This document shows, one piece after another, positions 33,445-42,931 of a DNA stretch of 64,000 bases (positions within the stretch are counted from its first letter, which is position 1; every line of letters begins with the position of its first letter). The notes below the pieces were generated by a model. It did not search any database and was not told where the DNA came from. It saw only the letters and a list, made by a program, of their open reading frames with translations. The DNA lies in NCBI GenBank assembly GCA_035633115.1, contig DASQFN010000102.1, positions 177,673-241,672 of the forward strand, in the 5' to 3' direction. The position numbers and the translations under genes were made by a program. Source of the DNA: Gemmatimonadaceae bacterium. Its GTDB lineage: Bacteria > Gemmatimonadota > Gemmatimonadetes > Gemmatimonadales > Gemmatimonadaceae.

Positions 33445-34650
33445 GTGGAGGCACCGGGACGGAAGTCGAAGGTCGGCGTCGTTGGTGCAGGCGCGATGGG
33501 AAGTGGAATTGCGCAGGTCGCCGCGACATACGGACATCCGGTCATACTGTACGACACGAGCTCGGAAGCGCTGAGCCGGGCACGCGCGGGCGTCGAAAAA
33601 AATCTCGTGCGTTCGGTGGAGAAAAGTCGTATCAGCGCAGATGATGCGGACGCGATTCGAGATCGGATCACGTTCGCCGGTGCCGATACGACCGGCCCGG
33701 GCCCGCTCGACGTATTTCGTGGCTCGGACCTGGTGATCGAGGCCGTCATCGAGCACCTCGACGTGAAACGCGACCTGTTCGCACGTCTCGAATCGGTGCT
33801 TGGCAACCACGCCATCCTCGGCACCAACACTTCATCTCTCTCGATCACGGCTATTGGGCGTGACTGCAAGCATCCGGAACGCGTGATCGGCATTCATTTC
33901 TTCAATCCGCCGACGGTGCTGCCGCTGGTCGAGATCGTTCCTGGGCTCGCCACCAGCGAGGACGTGACGACGGCGGCACGTGCGTTGATCGATGCGTGGG
34001 GAAAGACAACCGTGCGCGCTACCGACACACCCGGCTTTATCGTCAACCGCATCGCCCGTCCTTACTACGGGGAAGCGTTGCGCATTTTTGAGGAAGGCAT
34101 TGCCGACATGGCGACGATCGACTGGGCCATGAGAGAGCTGGGTGGATTCAAGATGGGGCCGTTCGAGCTGATGGACTTCATCGGCAATGACATCAACTTC
34201 GCGGCGACACGCTCTGTTTTTGAAGGCACGTACTTCGACCCGCGCTACAAGCCGTTCGTGACGCAGCAGCGGCTTTTCGAGGCAGGGTTCTTCGGCAGAA
34301 AGAGCGGTCGCGGCTACTACGACTATTCTCCAGGAGCGAAGCTGCCGGAGCCGAAACAAGACCGAGCACTCGGCGAAACAATCTTCGATCGAATCATTGC
34401 GATGCTGATCAACGAGGCGGCCGACGCAGTCCTGCTCCGAACCGCGAGCCCGCAGGACGTCGACCTGGCGATGACGAAAGGCGTGAACTATCCGAAAGGT
34501 CTTCTCGCCTGGGCGGATGAAATCGGGATTCCGACAGTCCTCGAACGATTGGAATCACTTCAATCGGAGTATGGTGAGGACCGGTACAGGCCCAGCCCGC
34601 TACTCCGGCGCATGGCAGCGCGAAGTACCACGTTCTTCCATGCCGATTGA
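33445..34650 (+). CDS. paaH: 3-hydroxyadipyl-CoA dehydrogenase (3-hydroxyacyl-CoA dehydrogenase)
   Basis: A 401-residue NAD+-dependent 3-hydroxyacyl-CoA dehydrogenase. GVVGAGAMGSGIAQVAA is the Rossmann loop, LGTNTSSLSITAIG and VIGIHFFNPPTVLPLVEIV the catalytic-histidine region, and TPGFIVNRIARPYYGEAL the C-terminal dimer domain. A second, shorter 3HCDH domain follows (LINEAADAVLLRTASPQDVDLAMTKG), giving the PaaH/PaaC length rather than the ~285-residue butyryl form. GTG starts directly after the paaG stop with no gap, so translation is coupled. Confidence 0.93.
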   Translation: MEAPGRKSKVGVVGAGAMGSGIAQVAATYGHPVILYDTSSEALSRARAGVEKNLVRSVEKSRISADDADAIRDRITFAGADTTGPGPLDVFRGSDLVIEAVIEHLDVKRDLFARLESVLGNHAILGTNTSSLSITAIGRDCKHPERVIGIHFFNPPTVLPLVEIVPGLATSEDVTTAARALIDAWGKTTVRATDTPGFIVNRIARPYYGEALRIFEEGIADMATIDWAMRELGGFKMGPFELMDFIGNDINFAATRSVFEGTYFDPRYKPFVTQQRLFEAGFFGRKSGRGYYDYSPGAKLPEPKQDRALGETIFDRIIAMLINEAADAVLLRTASPQDVDLAMTKGVNYPKGLLAWADEIGIPTVLERLESLQSEYGEDRYRPSPLLRRMAARSTTFFHAD

Positions 34651-34663
34651 CTAATTTCAGCGA

Positions 34664-36775
34664 ATGACGGGTACGCTTACACCTCCTTCCCCTTCAGCCG
34701 GCGCCGCGACCGCAGGCTCTCGATTGGACTGGAAGCGTATTGCCTACCTGGTTCTGGCGTCGCGGGGGCTGGACGACACGGAAGAGCAAAAGCTCATGCC
34801 GGAAAAGAAAGTCGTCTATCAGTTTTCCGCGCGCGGGCATGAGCTCGCGCAAATCATTCTCGGCTCGCGCCTCGATGGCGAGCACGACGCGGCCGGCGCG
34901 TACTACCGGTCGCGTCCATTGTTACTGACGCTCGGACTCACCCTCGAGGACGCGTTTGCAGGGCCGCTCAGAAAATCCGGCGGCTTCAGCGACGGCCGCG
35001 ACATCGGAGTCGTCTGCAACCTCCCGAAAAAGAATGGCACGATCGTACTGCCGATGTCCGGAGACGTCGGATCGCAGTACACGCCATCGGTTGGCTGGGC
35101 GCAGGCAATCACCTACCATCGCGACGTTCTCAACGATCGATCCTACGATCGCTCGATAGCAGTCGTCCTCGGCGGCGAAGCGTCGGCTGCAACGAATGGT
35201 TTCTGGTCCGCTCTGACAATCGCGACGACGCTCAAGCTTCCGATCCTCTTCTACATCGAGGACAACGGATACGGAATCTCGGTTCCGGGATATCTCCAGA
35301 CACCGGGCGGCAACATCGCGGCGAATCTCGCGTCGTTTCAGAATCTCTATATCCGCGATGGGGACGGCAGCGACCCCGGTGAGGCGGCGGGACTCATCGA
35401 GGATGTGATCGGCCACGTTCGGGACGGAAAAGGTGCCGCACTGCTGCGGCTGCGCGTCCCGCGTCTATGCGGCCATTCCGGCCAGGACACGCAGGCTTAC
35501 AAGTCGCCGGAGTTCATCGCCGACGAGGAGTCGTGCGATCCGCTCCCGAAACTGAGGAAATTCCTCATACCGGCAGTGATGTCCAAGCAGGAATTCGCCG
35601 AGCTCGAATCGAAAGCTGAACGCGATGTAAAGGCGGCGCTCGATGGCGCTCTCGCGCGGCCGGAGCCTGATCCGGCGCGGATCACTCGCTACCGATTTTC
35701 AGAGACCGGTGACGACGGCAAGCTGGACGTGCAGCAGCTGGGCGGGCTGGCCGCGAGTGGCTACGAGTTTCCCCCTTCGAGCGACCAGCCTCAGCCCGAA
35801 GCGCAGCGGACGAACATGCTCACGGCAATTCGCCGGACACTCGAGCACGAGCTCCGAATCAACCCGAGGGTTCTTGTTTTCGGCGAGGACGTAGGGCCGA
35901 AAGGCGGCGTCCATGCCGCGACGATGGGCCTGCAGGACACCTTTGGTGACAAACGCGTGTTCGACACGAGCCTCTCGGAGGAGGGAATAATCGGACGCGC
36001 TGTCGGCATGGCAATCGCCGGCCTGATGCCGGTCGCCGAGATACAATTCAGGAAATACGCAGACCCCGCGACGGAGCAGCTGAACAACTGCGGGACGCTG
36101 AGGTGGCGAACGGCAAACCGGTTTGCTGCACCAATCGTCGTGCGGCTACCCGGTGGATTCGCAAAAGTCGGCGACCCCTGGCACAGCGTGTCGGGCGAAG
36201 TGATGTGGGCGCACGCCATCGGCTGGCAGATGTGCTATCCGTCGAATGCCGAGGATGCGGTTGGACTTCTGCGCGCGGCGCTGCGCAGCAACAATCCGAC
36301 GATCTTCTTCGAGCATCGCCATCTGCTCGACGGGCCGTGGGCGCGGCGCCCGTATCCCGGCGACGATTACGTACTTCCGATGGGGAACGCGAAGATTACT
36401 CGGAGTGGCGACGCACTCACTGTGGTGACGTGGGGCGCGATGGTGGAGCGATGCGAGCTCGCTGCAAAGAAAGTCGGCGAGTCTGTCGAGATCATCGATC
36501 TCCGCACGATTTCGCCATGGGACCGGAAGACTGTGCTCGACTCCGTGTCGCGGACCCGGCGCTGCCTGATCGTTCACGAAGACGGCATCACGGCCGGATT
36601 CGGGGCCGAAGTAGCGGCGACTGTGGCGCAGGAAGCGTTCTTCCATCTCGATGCGCCCATTCGGCGTCTCGCAATTCCCGACATTCCCGTACCGCACAAT
36701 TTCGCTCTGATGGAGGCAGTCGTGCCGGGCGTCGAGTCGATCGCTGAAAGAATGAGAGAGGTGCTCGAAGCATGA
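34664..36775 (+). CDS. 2-oxoacid dehydrogenase E1, fused alpha and beta subunits
   Basis: A 703-residue fusion. Residues ~20-360 are E1 alpha: YQFSARGHELAQIILGSRLDG, the TPP region VVLGGEASAATNGFWSAL...ILFYIEDNGYGIS and RLCGHSGQDTQAYKS. Residues ~385-703 are E1 beta: VFGEDVGPKGGVHAATMGLQDTFGDKRVFDTSLSEEGIIG and EIQFRKYADPA. The alpha motif GDG reads GGE. This is the branched-chain 2-oxoacid dehydrogenase type, giving acyl-CoA, CO2 and reduced lipoate with E2. Position 13 nt after paaH suggests the substrate may be phenylpyruvate or another 2-oxoacid feeding the same pathway. E3 is not in the window. Confidence 0.93.
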   Translation: MTGTLTPPSPSAGAATAGSRLDWKRIAYLVLASRGLDDTEEQKLMPEKKVVYQFSARGHELAQIILGSRLDGEHDAAGAYYRSRPLLLTLGLTLEDAFAGPLRKSGGFSDGRDIGVVCNLPKKNGTIVLPMSGDVGSQYTPSVGWAQAITYHRDVLNDRSYDRSIAVVLGGEASAATNGFWSALTIATTLKLPILFYIEDNGYGISVPGYLQTPGGNIAANLASFQNLYIRDGDGSDPGEAAGLIEDVIGHVRDGKGAALLRLRVPRLCGHSGQDTQAYKSPEFIADEESCDPLPKLRKFLIPAVMSKQEFAELESKAERDVKAALDGALARPEPDPARITRYRFSETGDDGKLDVQQLGGLAASGYEFPPSSDQPQPEAQRTNMLTAIRRTLEHELRINPRVLVFGEDVGPKGGVHAATMGLQDTFGDKRVFDTSLSEEGIIGRAVGMAIAGLMPVAEIQFRKYADPATEQLNNCGTLRWRTANRFAAPIVVRLPGGFAKVGDPWHSVSGEVMWAHAIGWQMCYPSNAEDAVGLLRAALRSNNPTIFFEHRHLLDGPWARRPYPGDDYVLPMGNAKITRSGDALTVVTWGAMVERCELAAKKVGESVEIIDLRTISPWDRKTVLDSVSRTRRCLIVHEDGITAGFGAEVAATVAQEAFFHLDAPIRRLAIPDIPVPHNFALMEAVVPGVESIAERMREVLEA

Positions 36776-38040
36776 CGGTGGCAGGAACGGGCATGGTGGA
36801 CGTAACGCTTCCAACCGAACAGAGCGAAGGGACGGAGAGTGTGATCTCGCTCTGGTTCAAGGCGATAGGCGACACGGTCGCGCAAAACGAGCCCTTGCTG
36901 GAGGTGAGCACCGACAAGGTAAATGTCGAGATCGCGGCGCCCGCGAGCGGCACGCTCGCCGAGATCCTCAAGAAGGACGGCGACAAGGTCGAGCCTGGTG
37001 ATCTTGTGGGGCGCATTGCATTGGAAGGCTCGACCGGCAAGTCGGAGCCGACTTCGACAAAACCGTCGGCCGAGCCGGACAGCATGCCACAAGCGGACGG
37101 CGCGTCCAGGACGCCCGCGGTCGGAACTCGCGTCGTTGGAGACGCGGCAGCGGAGCTGAGTCCAGCGGTGCGGCGGCTCCTGAAGGAGCACAATCTCGAC
37201 CCGTCCACAATCACGGGCACAGGTCGCGGAGGACGGATTACACATCAGGACGTGATGAGCGTTATTTCTTCCGCGGAAGGCGAAGACGCGCGCGGCTCAG
37301 TGGAGACTCCCTCTCGCGCAGCCAGTCCCGGGCGCGCCGCGTCGGCGATTCCCAGCCGGAGCGTGCCACACACGCAAATGCGCCGCAGCATTGCGCAGCA
37401 CATGGTTCAGAGCATGTCCGTGGCGCCTCACGTGACGAGCGTCTTCGAGGCCGATCTTTCGGCGGTGACAGCACACCGGGACACTAACAAGGCCGACTTC
37501 CAATCCCGTGGCGCCAGGCTGACCTACACTGCGTACTTCGTTGCCGCTGCGGTCGAAGCGCTGAAGACGGTACCCGAAGCAAACAGCCGGTGGCACGACG
37601 ACCGTCTGGAGATTTTCGGCGACATCAACATTGGCGTCGCGACCGCCCTCCCGAACGGCGGGCTGATCGTCCCCGTGATTCGGAAGACGCAGGATCTTGA
37701 TTTGTTCGCGATCGCCGAGCGTCTCGGAGACCTCACAGAGCGCGCGCGGAGCAGCTCGCTCGATCCGAAGGATGTTCAGGCCGGCACGTTCACCATCTCT
37801 AACCATGGAGTGAGTGGCAGCCTCGTCGCCTCGCCCATCGTGATCAACCAGCCGCAGGTTGCGATCCTCGGCGTCGGAAAGCTCGAGCGCCGGGCCGTCG
37901 TTGCGGACGTGAACGGCAAGGAAGAGATCGTCATCAAGCCGATGTGCTATGTGTCGCTGACAATCGACCACCGCGTGCTCGACGGTTTCCAGGCAAATCA
38001 GTTTTTGACGAGATTCGTCGAGGCGCTCGAGACTCAATAA
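36772..38040 (+). CDS. dihydrolipoamide acyltransferase (E2)
   Basis: A 422-residue E2. An N-terminal lipoyl domain carries the swinging-arm lysine in EVSTDKVNVEI. A Pro/Ser linker leads to the peripheral-subunit-binding domain (LSPAVRRLLKEHNLDPSTITGTGRGGRITHQDV), and the catalytic domain ends TIDHRVLDGFQANQFL, with the DHRxxDG histidine. One lipoyl domain is usual for branched-chain complexes. Its ATG overlaps the E1 stop as ATGA. It receives the acyl group from E1 and passes it to CoA; if phenylpyruvate is the substrate the product would be phenylacetyl-CoA. Confidence 0.95.
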   Translation: MTVAGTGMVDVTLPTEQSEGTESVISLWFKAIGDTVAQNEPLLEVSTDKVNVEIAAPASGTLAEILKKDGDKVEPGDLVGRIALEGSTGKSEPTSTKPSAEPDSMPQADGASRTPAVGTRVVGDAAAELSPAVRRLLKEHNLDPSTITGTGRGGRITHQDVMSVISSAEGEDARGSVETPSRAASPGRAASAIPSRSVPHTQMRRSIAQHMVQSMSVAPHVTSVFEADLSAVTAHRDTNKADFQSRGARLTYTAYFVAAAVEALKTVPEANSRWHDDRLEIFGDINIGVATALPNGGLIVPVIRKTQDLDLFAIAERLGDLTERARSSSLDPKDVQAGTFTISNHGVSGSLVASPIVINQPQVAILGVGKLERRAVVADVNGKEEIVIKPMCYVSLTIDHRVLDGFQANQFLTRFVEALETQ

Positions 38041-38049
38041 GCAGTCGGA

Positions 38050-40902
38050 TCAGCGCTCCGAGAGTAGCTCTCGCGCCCGGTTCCTCACTCGCGAATCCCC
38101 GCTCGACCCCGCCAGCTCCCGGATCGCCGGAATCCCGGCATCATGATCGAGCTCCGACAGAATCTCCACCGCCTCAAGTCTGATCGCCTCGCTCGGATCT
38201 CCGGTGATGATCGATTTCAGAAATGCGACCGCGGTCTGCGAATCCGTATGGTCCGCATAGGTCTCCATCGCCTGGCGCCTGAGGTCCTCGGGACCGATAG
38301 CCCGTGCCACGTCGCGCACAGCGTTCAGCGAAGCCTGGCTGCGCTGGTCCCCCAACGCTTCGATTGCAGCGCGCCGCAGCTCGGGATCAGCATCGCTTTT
38401 CGCTATCGATATCAACGCGGTGCTGGCGGTCTCTTCGTCGACATCTCCAAGAGTTTCGATAGCCTCCTTTCGCACCTCGGCCCGGGGATGAGTTCGCGCA
38501 AGCATCACCAGCTCTCGCACGCTGCTTTCCGACGGCGAGGCGTCGCCCAAGGCCTCTGTTGCCTTGACCTGGACCGCCGGGTCAAGGCTCCGCATCACGA
38601 GGTCGCGCAGGATCGCGGCCGCGCGATCATCATGCACTTCGGCCAGTGTTTCAACCGCCTCGAGACGCACCGACCGGTCGGGGTCGCTCTGAATGATTTC
38701 CCTAAGAATGTCGAGTGCCCTGCCCGGGGGCTGGGAATCGGCGAGCTCTTCGATTGCCTCGCGCCTCACCTCAGCGTTTGAAGCATTGCGGGCAAGGTCG
38801 GCGATTGCGGCGAAACCATCCTGGTTCATGTTGCCGAGTGCTTCGACTGCTTCCGTACGGAGGTTGGGTTCGCCGCTGCCGCGCGCGAGGTTAGTCAGGA
38901 ACGAAATGACACGAGGCTCGCGCCGCTCGCCGAGCGATTCCACAGCGACGCTGCGAAGACTGCTGCTCTCGAGAGTCGTGGCGAATGCCAGTAACGTGTC
39001 CGTCGCCTCGGCGAGGGCCATATGCTCGAACGCTTCGATTGCCTCCTTTCTGAGGTTGCTGCTTCGATCGTTGCGCGCGGCACGGGCAAGCGCTGCCAGG
39101 GCGCGGCGGTCGGAGTAATCGCCCAGCACCTCCGCTGCTTCCTTTCGCACCGCATCGGACTCGGTGCGGGACTCTAGCCAGCCGATGAGTGGAGGCAACG
39201 CCGCGTTGGCGTCCCTGTGAACGCCGATGGCCGAGACAAGATCGCGTCGAACTTCGAGTGTGCGCTCGCCCGCCGCGAATGATTTCAGTTTCGCAACGCT
39301 CTCAGCGTCGGTGGCCGAGTCGAGCCATATCGCTGGCGCTCCCCCGAAGTAGACCGGGAACGCGAACGATCCGACATGAACCCGTCGGAGCCGATCGCTC
39401 CCGCCGGCCCTGTCGAACTGCAGGAAGATCGCCACGGAAGTCGGCGCGTGATTGCCGACGAGTGGAGCAAGAGCGGCGCCCGTGAATATGAGATCGCGTG
39501 CGCTTCCAATCCTCATTCGCCCCATGAACGTGGAATTGCCCGAGCGCACCGGTGTCTCGCGGTCCGAGTAATACATGCTGCGGGCGCTTGGATCGCCCGC
39601 GACGAGATAGCCTATCCAGTATCGGCTCGATCCCAGCGAGCGGGCGCGCTGCTCGGCCCACCGCCATCGCTCGGCAAACGAGCCAGCGCCCGAGTAGCGT
39701 AATACTGTGTCCGGATTGGACTGCGCCGGATCAGGCATTCCCTTCGGAGTGTCGGGCTCGTCAGTGAGTAGTCCCAGGACATCGAGCCGCGCAGGCACCG
39801 TCAGATCAGCAGCTCGTCCCATTGCGGGGCCGGTGGTAAAGAGCGCCGCGAGTATTGTGATCACACCGGCAATCCAGCGGGCTCCGAGATCGACGTGGGC
39901 CGGCCCGCCAGTCATCAGGCGCAGTGCGCGCCGCAGCAGCGTTCCGCTCTTGCCGCCTGTCGCAGCCGCGGCAAAACCGAATCCAGCATCACGAGACTCC
40001 TCGAGCGCGAGCAAGGCAGCCGTGTAATTCCTTCGGTCTCCGCCGCAGGCAAGGACCGCAATGTCGTCACAGCAATTCTCCCGTTCCTCCCTGATCCGGT
40101 CGGACAGCCACCAGGCTGCGGGGTGAAAGAAGAGGAGTGTTTCGACAACGGTCTGAAGCAGATTCGCGAGATAGTCGTAGCGCCGGATGTGTGCGATCTC
40201 GTGAGCGAGCAGCATCTCGAGCTGTGAAGGCGTCAGTCCCGAGACGAGACTCACAGGAAGAACAATTACCGGCCGTATCCAGCCGACGACAACGGGAACC
40301 GCGAGGCGGGATCCCTCGAGGGCGCGAACAGCGCGGCGTACGCCGAGATTTTTGGAGATTCGTGCAACGAGGAGTCGTACGCCTTCCGATGCCGCGGCCG
40401 TGCCGTCGCGGACGATGCGACGCGTTCGTGCGACGCCTCCGATCATTCTTACAGAGAGGAGGACCAGCCCAATCAGCCAAGCCGCGACGAGCCACGGCAG
40501 AGCCGGCTCGAGAGTGCTCAGCATCCACGTGCGCCGATCGACAATTACAGCGAAAGTCCCGGCCGGCTCGACCGAATTTGCAGCGAGCAATGCCTCGTCA
40601 TTCGAGCTCGGCTCAGGAGCCGAGCGTGACACAACTCCACTGGGCGAAGCCGGAGCGCTGATTGCGCTGGGCGTAGCCGGAGCTTTCGTTGCGCTTGGCA
40701 CGACCGAGCTCTGTCTGTCCATTCTCGCGGCGGTCGCGACAGGCAACACGAGCATCAGCGCAAGTCCGATCATTCCGATCGCATAGCGTAACGATGCAGC
40801 GCTGCTTCGAGTCGCCCAGAAGGCGAAGGCGAGCACGAGAGCGATCACCCCGCCTTCCCACACGGAGTGAACCAGTGTCCAGCCGATGAGCTGCATCGTC
40901 AT
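38050..40902 (-). CDS. BlaR1-type M56 peptidase with HEAT-repeat array
   Basis: A 950-residue membrane protein. The N-terminal ~340 residues hold four helices and an M56 (BlaR1/MecR1) zinc protease: LEMLLAHEIAHIRRYDYLANLLQ with HEIAH, then REERENCCDD. Instead of the penicillin-binding sensor of BlaR1, residues ~530-945 are about a dozen HEAT/PBS-lyase-type repeats of ~31 residues (units like SVRLEAVETLAEVHDDRAAAIL). They probably form a periplasmic solenoid that senses a protein. Its ATG overlaps the stop of the blaI-like gene as ATGA. Signal-driven cleavage of the repressor is inferred from the family. Confidence 0.92.
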   Translation of the reverse strand: MTMQLIGWTLVHSVWEGGVIALVLAFAFWATRSSAASLRYAIGMIGLALMLVLPVATAARMDRQSSVVPSATKAPATPSAISAPASPSGVVSRSAPEPSSNDEALLAANSVEPAGTFAVIVDRRTWMLSTLEPALPWLVAAWLIGLVLLSVRMIGGVARTRRIVRDGTAAASEGVRLLVARISKNLGVRRAVRALEGSRLAVPVVVGWIRPVIVLPVSLVSGLTPSQLEMLLAHEIAHIRRYDYLANLLQTVVETLLFFHPAAWWLSDRIREERENCCDDIAVLACGGDRRNYTAALLALEESRDAGFGFAAAATGGKSGTLLRRALRLMTGGPAHVDLGARWIAGVITILAALFTTGPAMGRAADLTVPARLDVLGLLTDEPDTPKGMPDPAQSNPDTVLRYSGAGSFAERWRWAEQRARSLGSSRYWIGYLVAGDPSARSMYYSDRETPVRSGNSTFMGRMRIGSARDLIFTGAALAPLVGNHAPTSVAIFLQFDRAGGSDRLRRVHVGSFAFPVYFGGAPAIWLDSATDAESVAKLKSFAAGERTLEVRRDLVSAIGVHRDANAALPPLIGWLESRTESDAVRKEAAEVLGDYSDRRALAALARAARNDRSSNLRKEAIEAFEHMALAEATDTLLAFATTLESSSLRSVAVESLGERREPRVISFLTNLARGSGEPNLRTEAVEALGNMNQDGFAAIADLARNASNAEVRREAIEELADSQPPGRALDILREIIQSDPDRSVRLEAVETLAEVHDDRAAAILRDLVMRSLDPAVQVKATEALGDASPSESSVRELVMLARTHPRAEVRKEAIETLGDVDEETASTALISIAKSDADPELRRAAIEALGDQRSQASLNAVRDVARAIGPEDLRRQAMETYADHTDSQTAVAFLKSIITGDPSEAIRLEAVEILSELDHDAGIPAIRELAGSSGDSRVRNRARELLSER

Positions 40903-41285
40903 TTGTCCTCCGGCGTCCGGGCGTTCAGCAGCTTGCGGATTTGTCGAATGTCTTCCGGCGATGCGCGCTTCGTCGAAAGCGCCTGCATCACGAGATTGGC
41001 CGCCGACCCCTCGAAGACGCGATCCAGGAGATCGGAGACGACGCGCCTCTTGACCGACTTTTCAGGCACCGCGGCGCGATAGACGTGCGATCGCTCGCTC
41101 TCGTCCCGCGCAACCAGTCCTTTCTCCGCCATTACCTGGAGAGTCTTCAGCACGGTGGTGTATCCGATGTCGCGCTTTCGCCGCAGAGCGGGATGTATCT
41201 CGCGAACCGTCTGGGGACCTTTCCGCCAGAGCACGTGGAGTATCTCGAGCTCCGAATTGGAGGGAATGGGGGTGCCTGCGGTCAT
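40899..41285 (-). CDS. BlaI/MecI/CopY family transcriptional repressor
   Basis: A 128-residue winged-helix repressor. SNSELEILHVLWRKGPQTVREIHPALRRKRDIGYTTVLKTLQVMAEKGLVARDE is the complete BlaI DNA-binding domain, followed by the dimerising helices (VKRRVVSDLLDRVFEGSAANLVMQALS). No cysteine cluster of CopY type is seen. Two dyads upstream are candidate operators, so the pair should be autoregulated and released when the M56 protein cleaves it. Confidence 0.95.
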   Translation of the reverse strand: MTAGTPIPSNSELEILHVLWRKGPQTVREIHPALRRKRDIGYTTVLKTLQVMAEKGLVARDESERSHVYRAAVPEKSVKRRVVSDLLDRVFEGSAANLVMQALSTKRASPEDIRQIRKLLNARTPEDK

Positions 41286-41320
41286 CCGCGCTATCTCCTG
41301 AAGGTGCCTTCATTCGCAAT

Positions 41321-41362
41321 ATACGAGAGGTCTCGTATTTCGCAAGTACGAGTGCTGTCGTA
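41321..41362 (-). promoter_or_regulatory. two dyads, candidate BlaI-type operators
   Basis: ATACGAGAGGTCTCGTAT (41321-41338) is a perfect palindrome with 8-bp arms. TACGAGTGCTGTCGTA (41347-41362) is a 5-bp-arm dyad using the same half-site TACGA. Their centres are 25 bp apart, a little over two helical turns. They begin 36 bp upstream of the repressor's start codon. BlaI sites elsewhere use TACA-TGTA half-sites, so this would be a variant. Confidence 0.75.
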
Positions 41363-41492
41363 GGTATGGACACAAGGTTTCGCGAAAGGGTTCTGTCCTT
41401 TGTCGCGCCAGGGGGCAGCGGCTGCAATGGCCTGAATCTCGCTTGTGTGAAGGGTGATCGACCTTCAGACATCCTTCACAGGGGCAACGGAA

Positions 41493-42098
41493 ATGAGCGG
41501 CATTCTCGACACAGTACGGCAGCAGCTAACACCCGAAACCATTGGTCAGATAGGCCAGCAGCTTGGAATGGATGAGGCTACCACCCGTCAAGCCATCGCC
41601 GGCGCGCTGCCCGTTGTGCTCGGAGGAATGGCAGGGCGTGCCGATGACCCGGCAAATGCAGCAGCGATGGCAGCCGAGTCGGACAATTACGGCGCAGCGC
41701 TCGGTGGCCTGGGCGGCCTCATTCCCGGCAGTGATTCCTCGGGCAGCGGTTCCTCCGGCGGAGTGCTCGGCGGACTTGGAAGCATTCTTGGAGGGGGAGG
41801 CCTGGGCGGAATTCTCGGCAACGTGCTCGGCAGCAGCGATAAGGTCGTCGAGGACGGAGTCAGCCAGGCGAGCGGTCTCGATTCGCCGCGCGCCAAACAG
41901 CTGATGATGATCCTTGTGCCGCTGGTTCTCGCCGGGATCGCGCGACGCAAGAGCTCACAGGGACTCGACCCTGCGCAGGTCGGCCCGGAGCTGCGGAGCG
42001 ATGCTCAGTCAGCGCAGGCGTATGCGGAACGAAAGGCGCCGCAAATGGGTGGATTGCTCGGCGCCATCATGGGTCAGGTGATGCAAAAGCCGAAGTGA
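41493..42098 (+). CDS. DUF937 domain-containing protein (YidB-like)
   Basis: A 201-residue protein. Residues 1-45 (GILDTVRQQLTPETIGQIGQQLGMDEATTRQAIAGALPVVLGGM) are the DUF937 helical core. Residues ~70-115 are Gly/Ser-rich, low-complexity repeats of GLGG and GGIL type. The third part carries KQLMMILVPLVLAGIARRKSSQ, an amphipathic to membrane-like helix. The function of DUF937 is not known. The ATG after GGGGCAACGGAA is used; an extension of 13 codons has no support. Confidence 0.87.
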   Translation: MSGILDTVRQQLTPETIGQIGQQLGMDEATTRQAIAGALPVVLGGMAGRADDPANAAAMAAESDNYGAALGGLGGLIPGSDSSGSGSSGGVLGGLGSILGGGGLGGILGNVLGSSDKVVEDGVSQASGLDSPRAKQLMMILVPLVLAGIARRKSSQGLDPAQVGPELRSDAQSAQAYAERKAPQMGGLLGAIMGQVMQKPK

Positions 42099-42181
42099 TC
42101 ATGAACGCAAAGTGCCACTGACAAGGAAGCGACCACGAAGCGCACGAAGGGCATGAAGAACTACTTGGGTGAACAGCTCGC

Positions 42182-42931
42182 CTACGGCCTGTCTCCCGAG
42201 CGCAGGAACTCCGCGAAATCGTTGGGCAGCTCGCTCGTCTCGATCGCCCGTTTCGCTTTCTCGACGTCGTATTCGACCCTGAGGTGTTCGACGGTTACCG
42301 GTCCATCGCCCAGCTCGACGACCGTGTAGCCGGCGCGCCAATCGCCATCTTTTGGGCGGCCGACGGTGCCCGTGTTCACGAAATGGATGCCCTCGATCTC
42401 GCGGTGCCACGGCAAATGCGTATGTCCGAACGCGATCATGTCTCCGCTTTTCGCTCCGGCAATCGAAGCCATTTGCAGGCAGAACGCATCCGGCCTGTCT
42501 TCGGTCCAGTAGACCGTATTCAGGGTGGGTGTGCCGTGCACGAGGACTAGCATCGGTCCGGCGGCATGTCCGCCCTTGGGTTTCACGTCGAGACGGAAGG
42601 GGAGGGCACCGAGCGCCTGCTTCGTCTCGGCTGACGTGTGCGCCTTTGTCCAGGCAAAGCTGACGTGCGACAGCTCTTCCTGTCGCGGATCCTCGTATTT
42701 GCAGCCGCAATGCTTATAGTCGGTTGCGACAGTCGTATCGTAATTCCCGGATATGCCTTCGATTCCGCGGCTCCGAAGCAGCGCCACAGTCTCATCCGGC
42801 CACGGAGCGTAGCCCACCAGATCGCCGAGGTGGTACGTCGCGTCGATGCTCGGATCGCCATGAATTTGCTCGAGAACCGCCTCCAGCGCCGGCAGGTTGG
42901 CGTGTATGTCGGAGATGAGCGCGTATCGCAT
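42182..42931 (-). CDS. calcineurin-like metallophosphoesterase (YfcE/MJ0936-like)
   Basis: A 249-residue phosphoesterase. MRYALISDIHANLPALEAVL (DxH), YHLGDLVGYAPWPDETV (GDxxGYGP-like), GNYD, LVHGTP and IAFGHTHLPWHRE (GHTH) give the complete dinuclear metal site. The substrate may be a small phosphodiester or phosphoprotein. Its ATG shares one base with the stop of the arsN2-like gene (TAATG), placing it as the fourth gene of the arsenic operon. That location is unusual and could mean a role in handling organoarsenical or phosphate analogues, which is only inference. Confidence 0.9.
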   Translation of the reverse strand: MRYALISDIHANLPALEAVLEQIHGDPSIDATYHLGDLVGYAPWPDETVALLRSRGIEGISGNYDTTVATDYKHCGCKYEDPRQEELSHVSFAWTKAHTSAETKQALGALPFRLDVKPKGGHAAGPMLVLVHGTPTLNTVYWTEDRPDAFCLQMASIAGAKSGDMIAFGHTHLPWHREIEGIHFVNTGTVGRPKDGDWRAGYTVVELGDGPVTVEHLRVEYDVEKAKRAIETSELPNDFAEFLRSGDRP

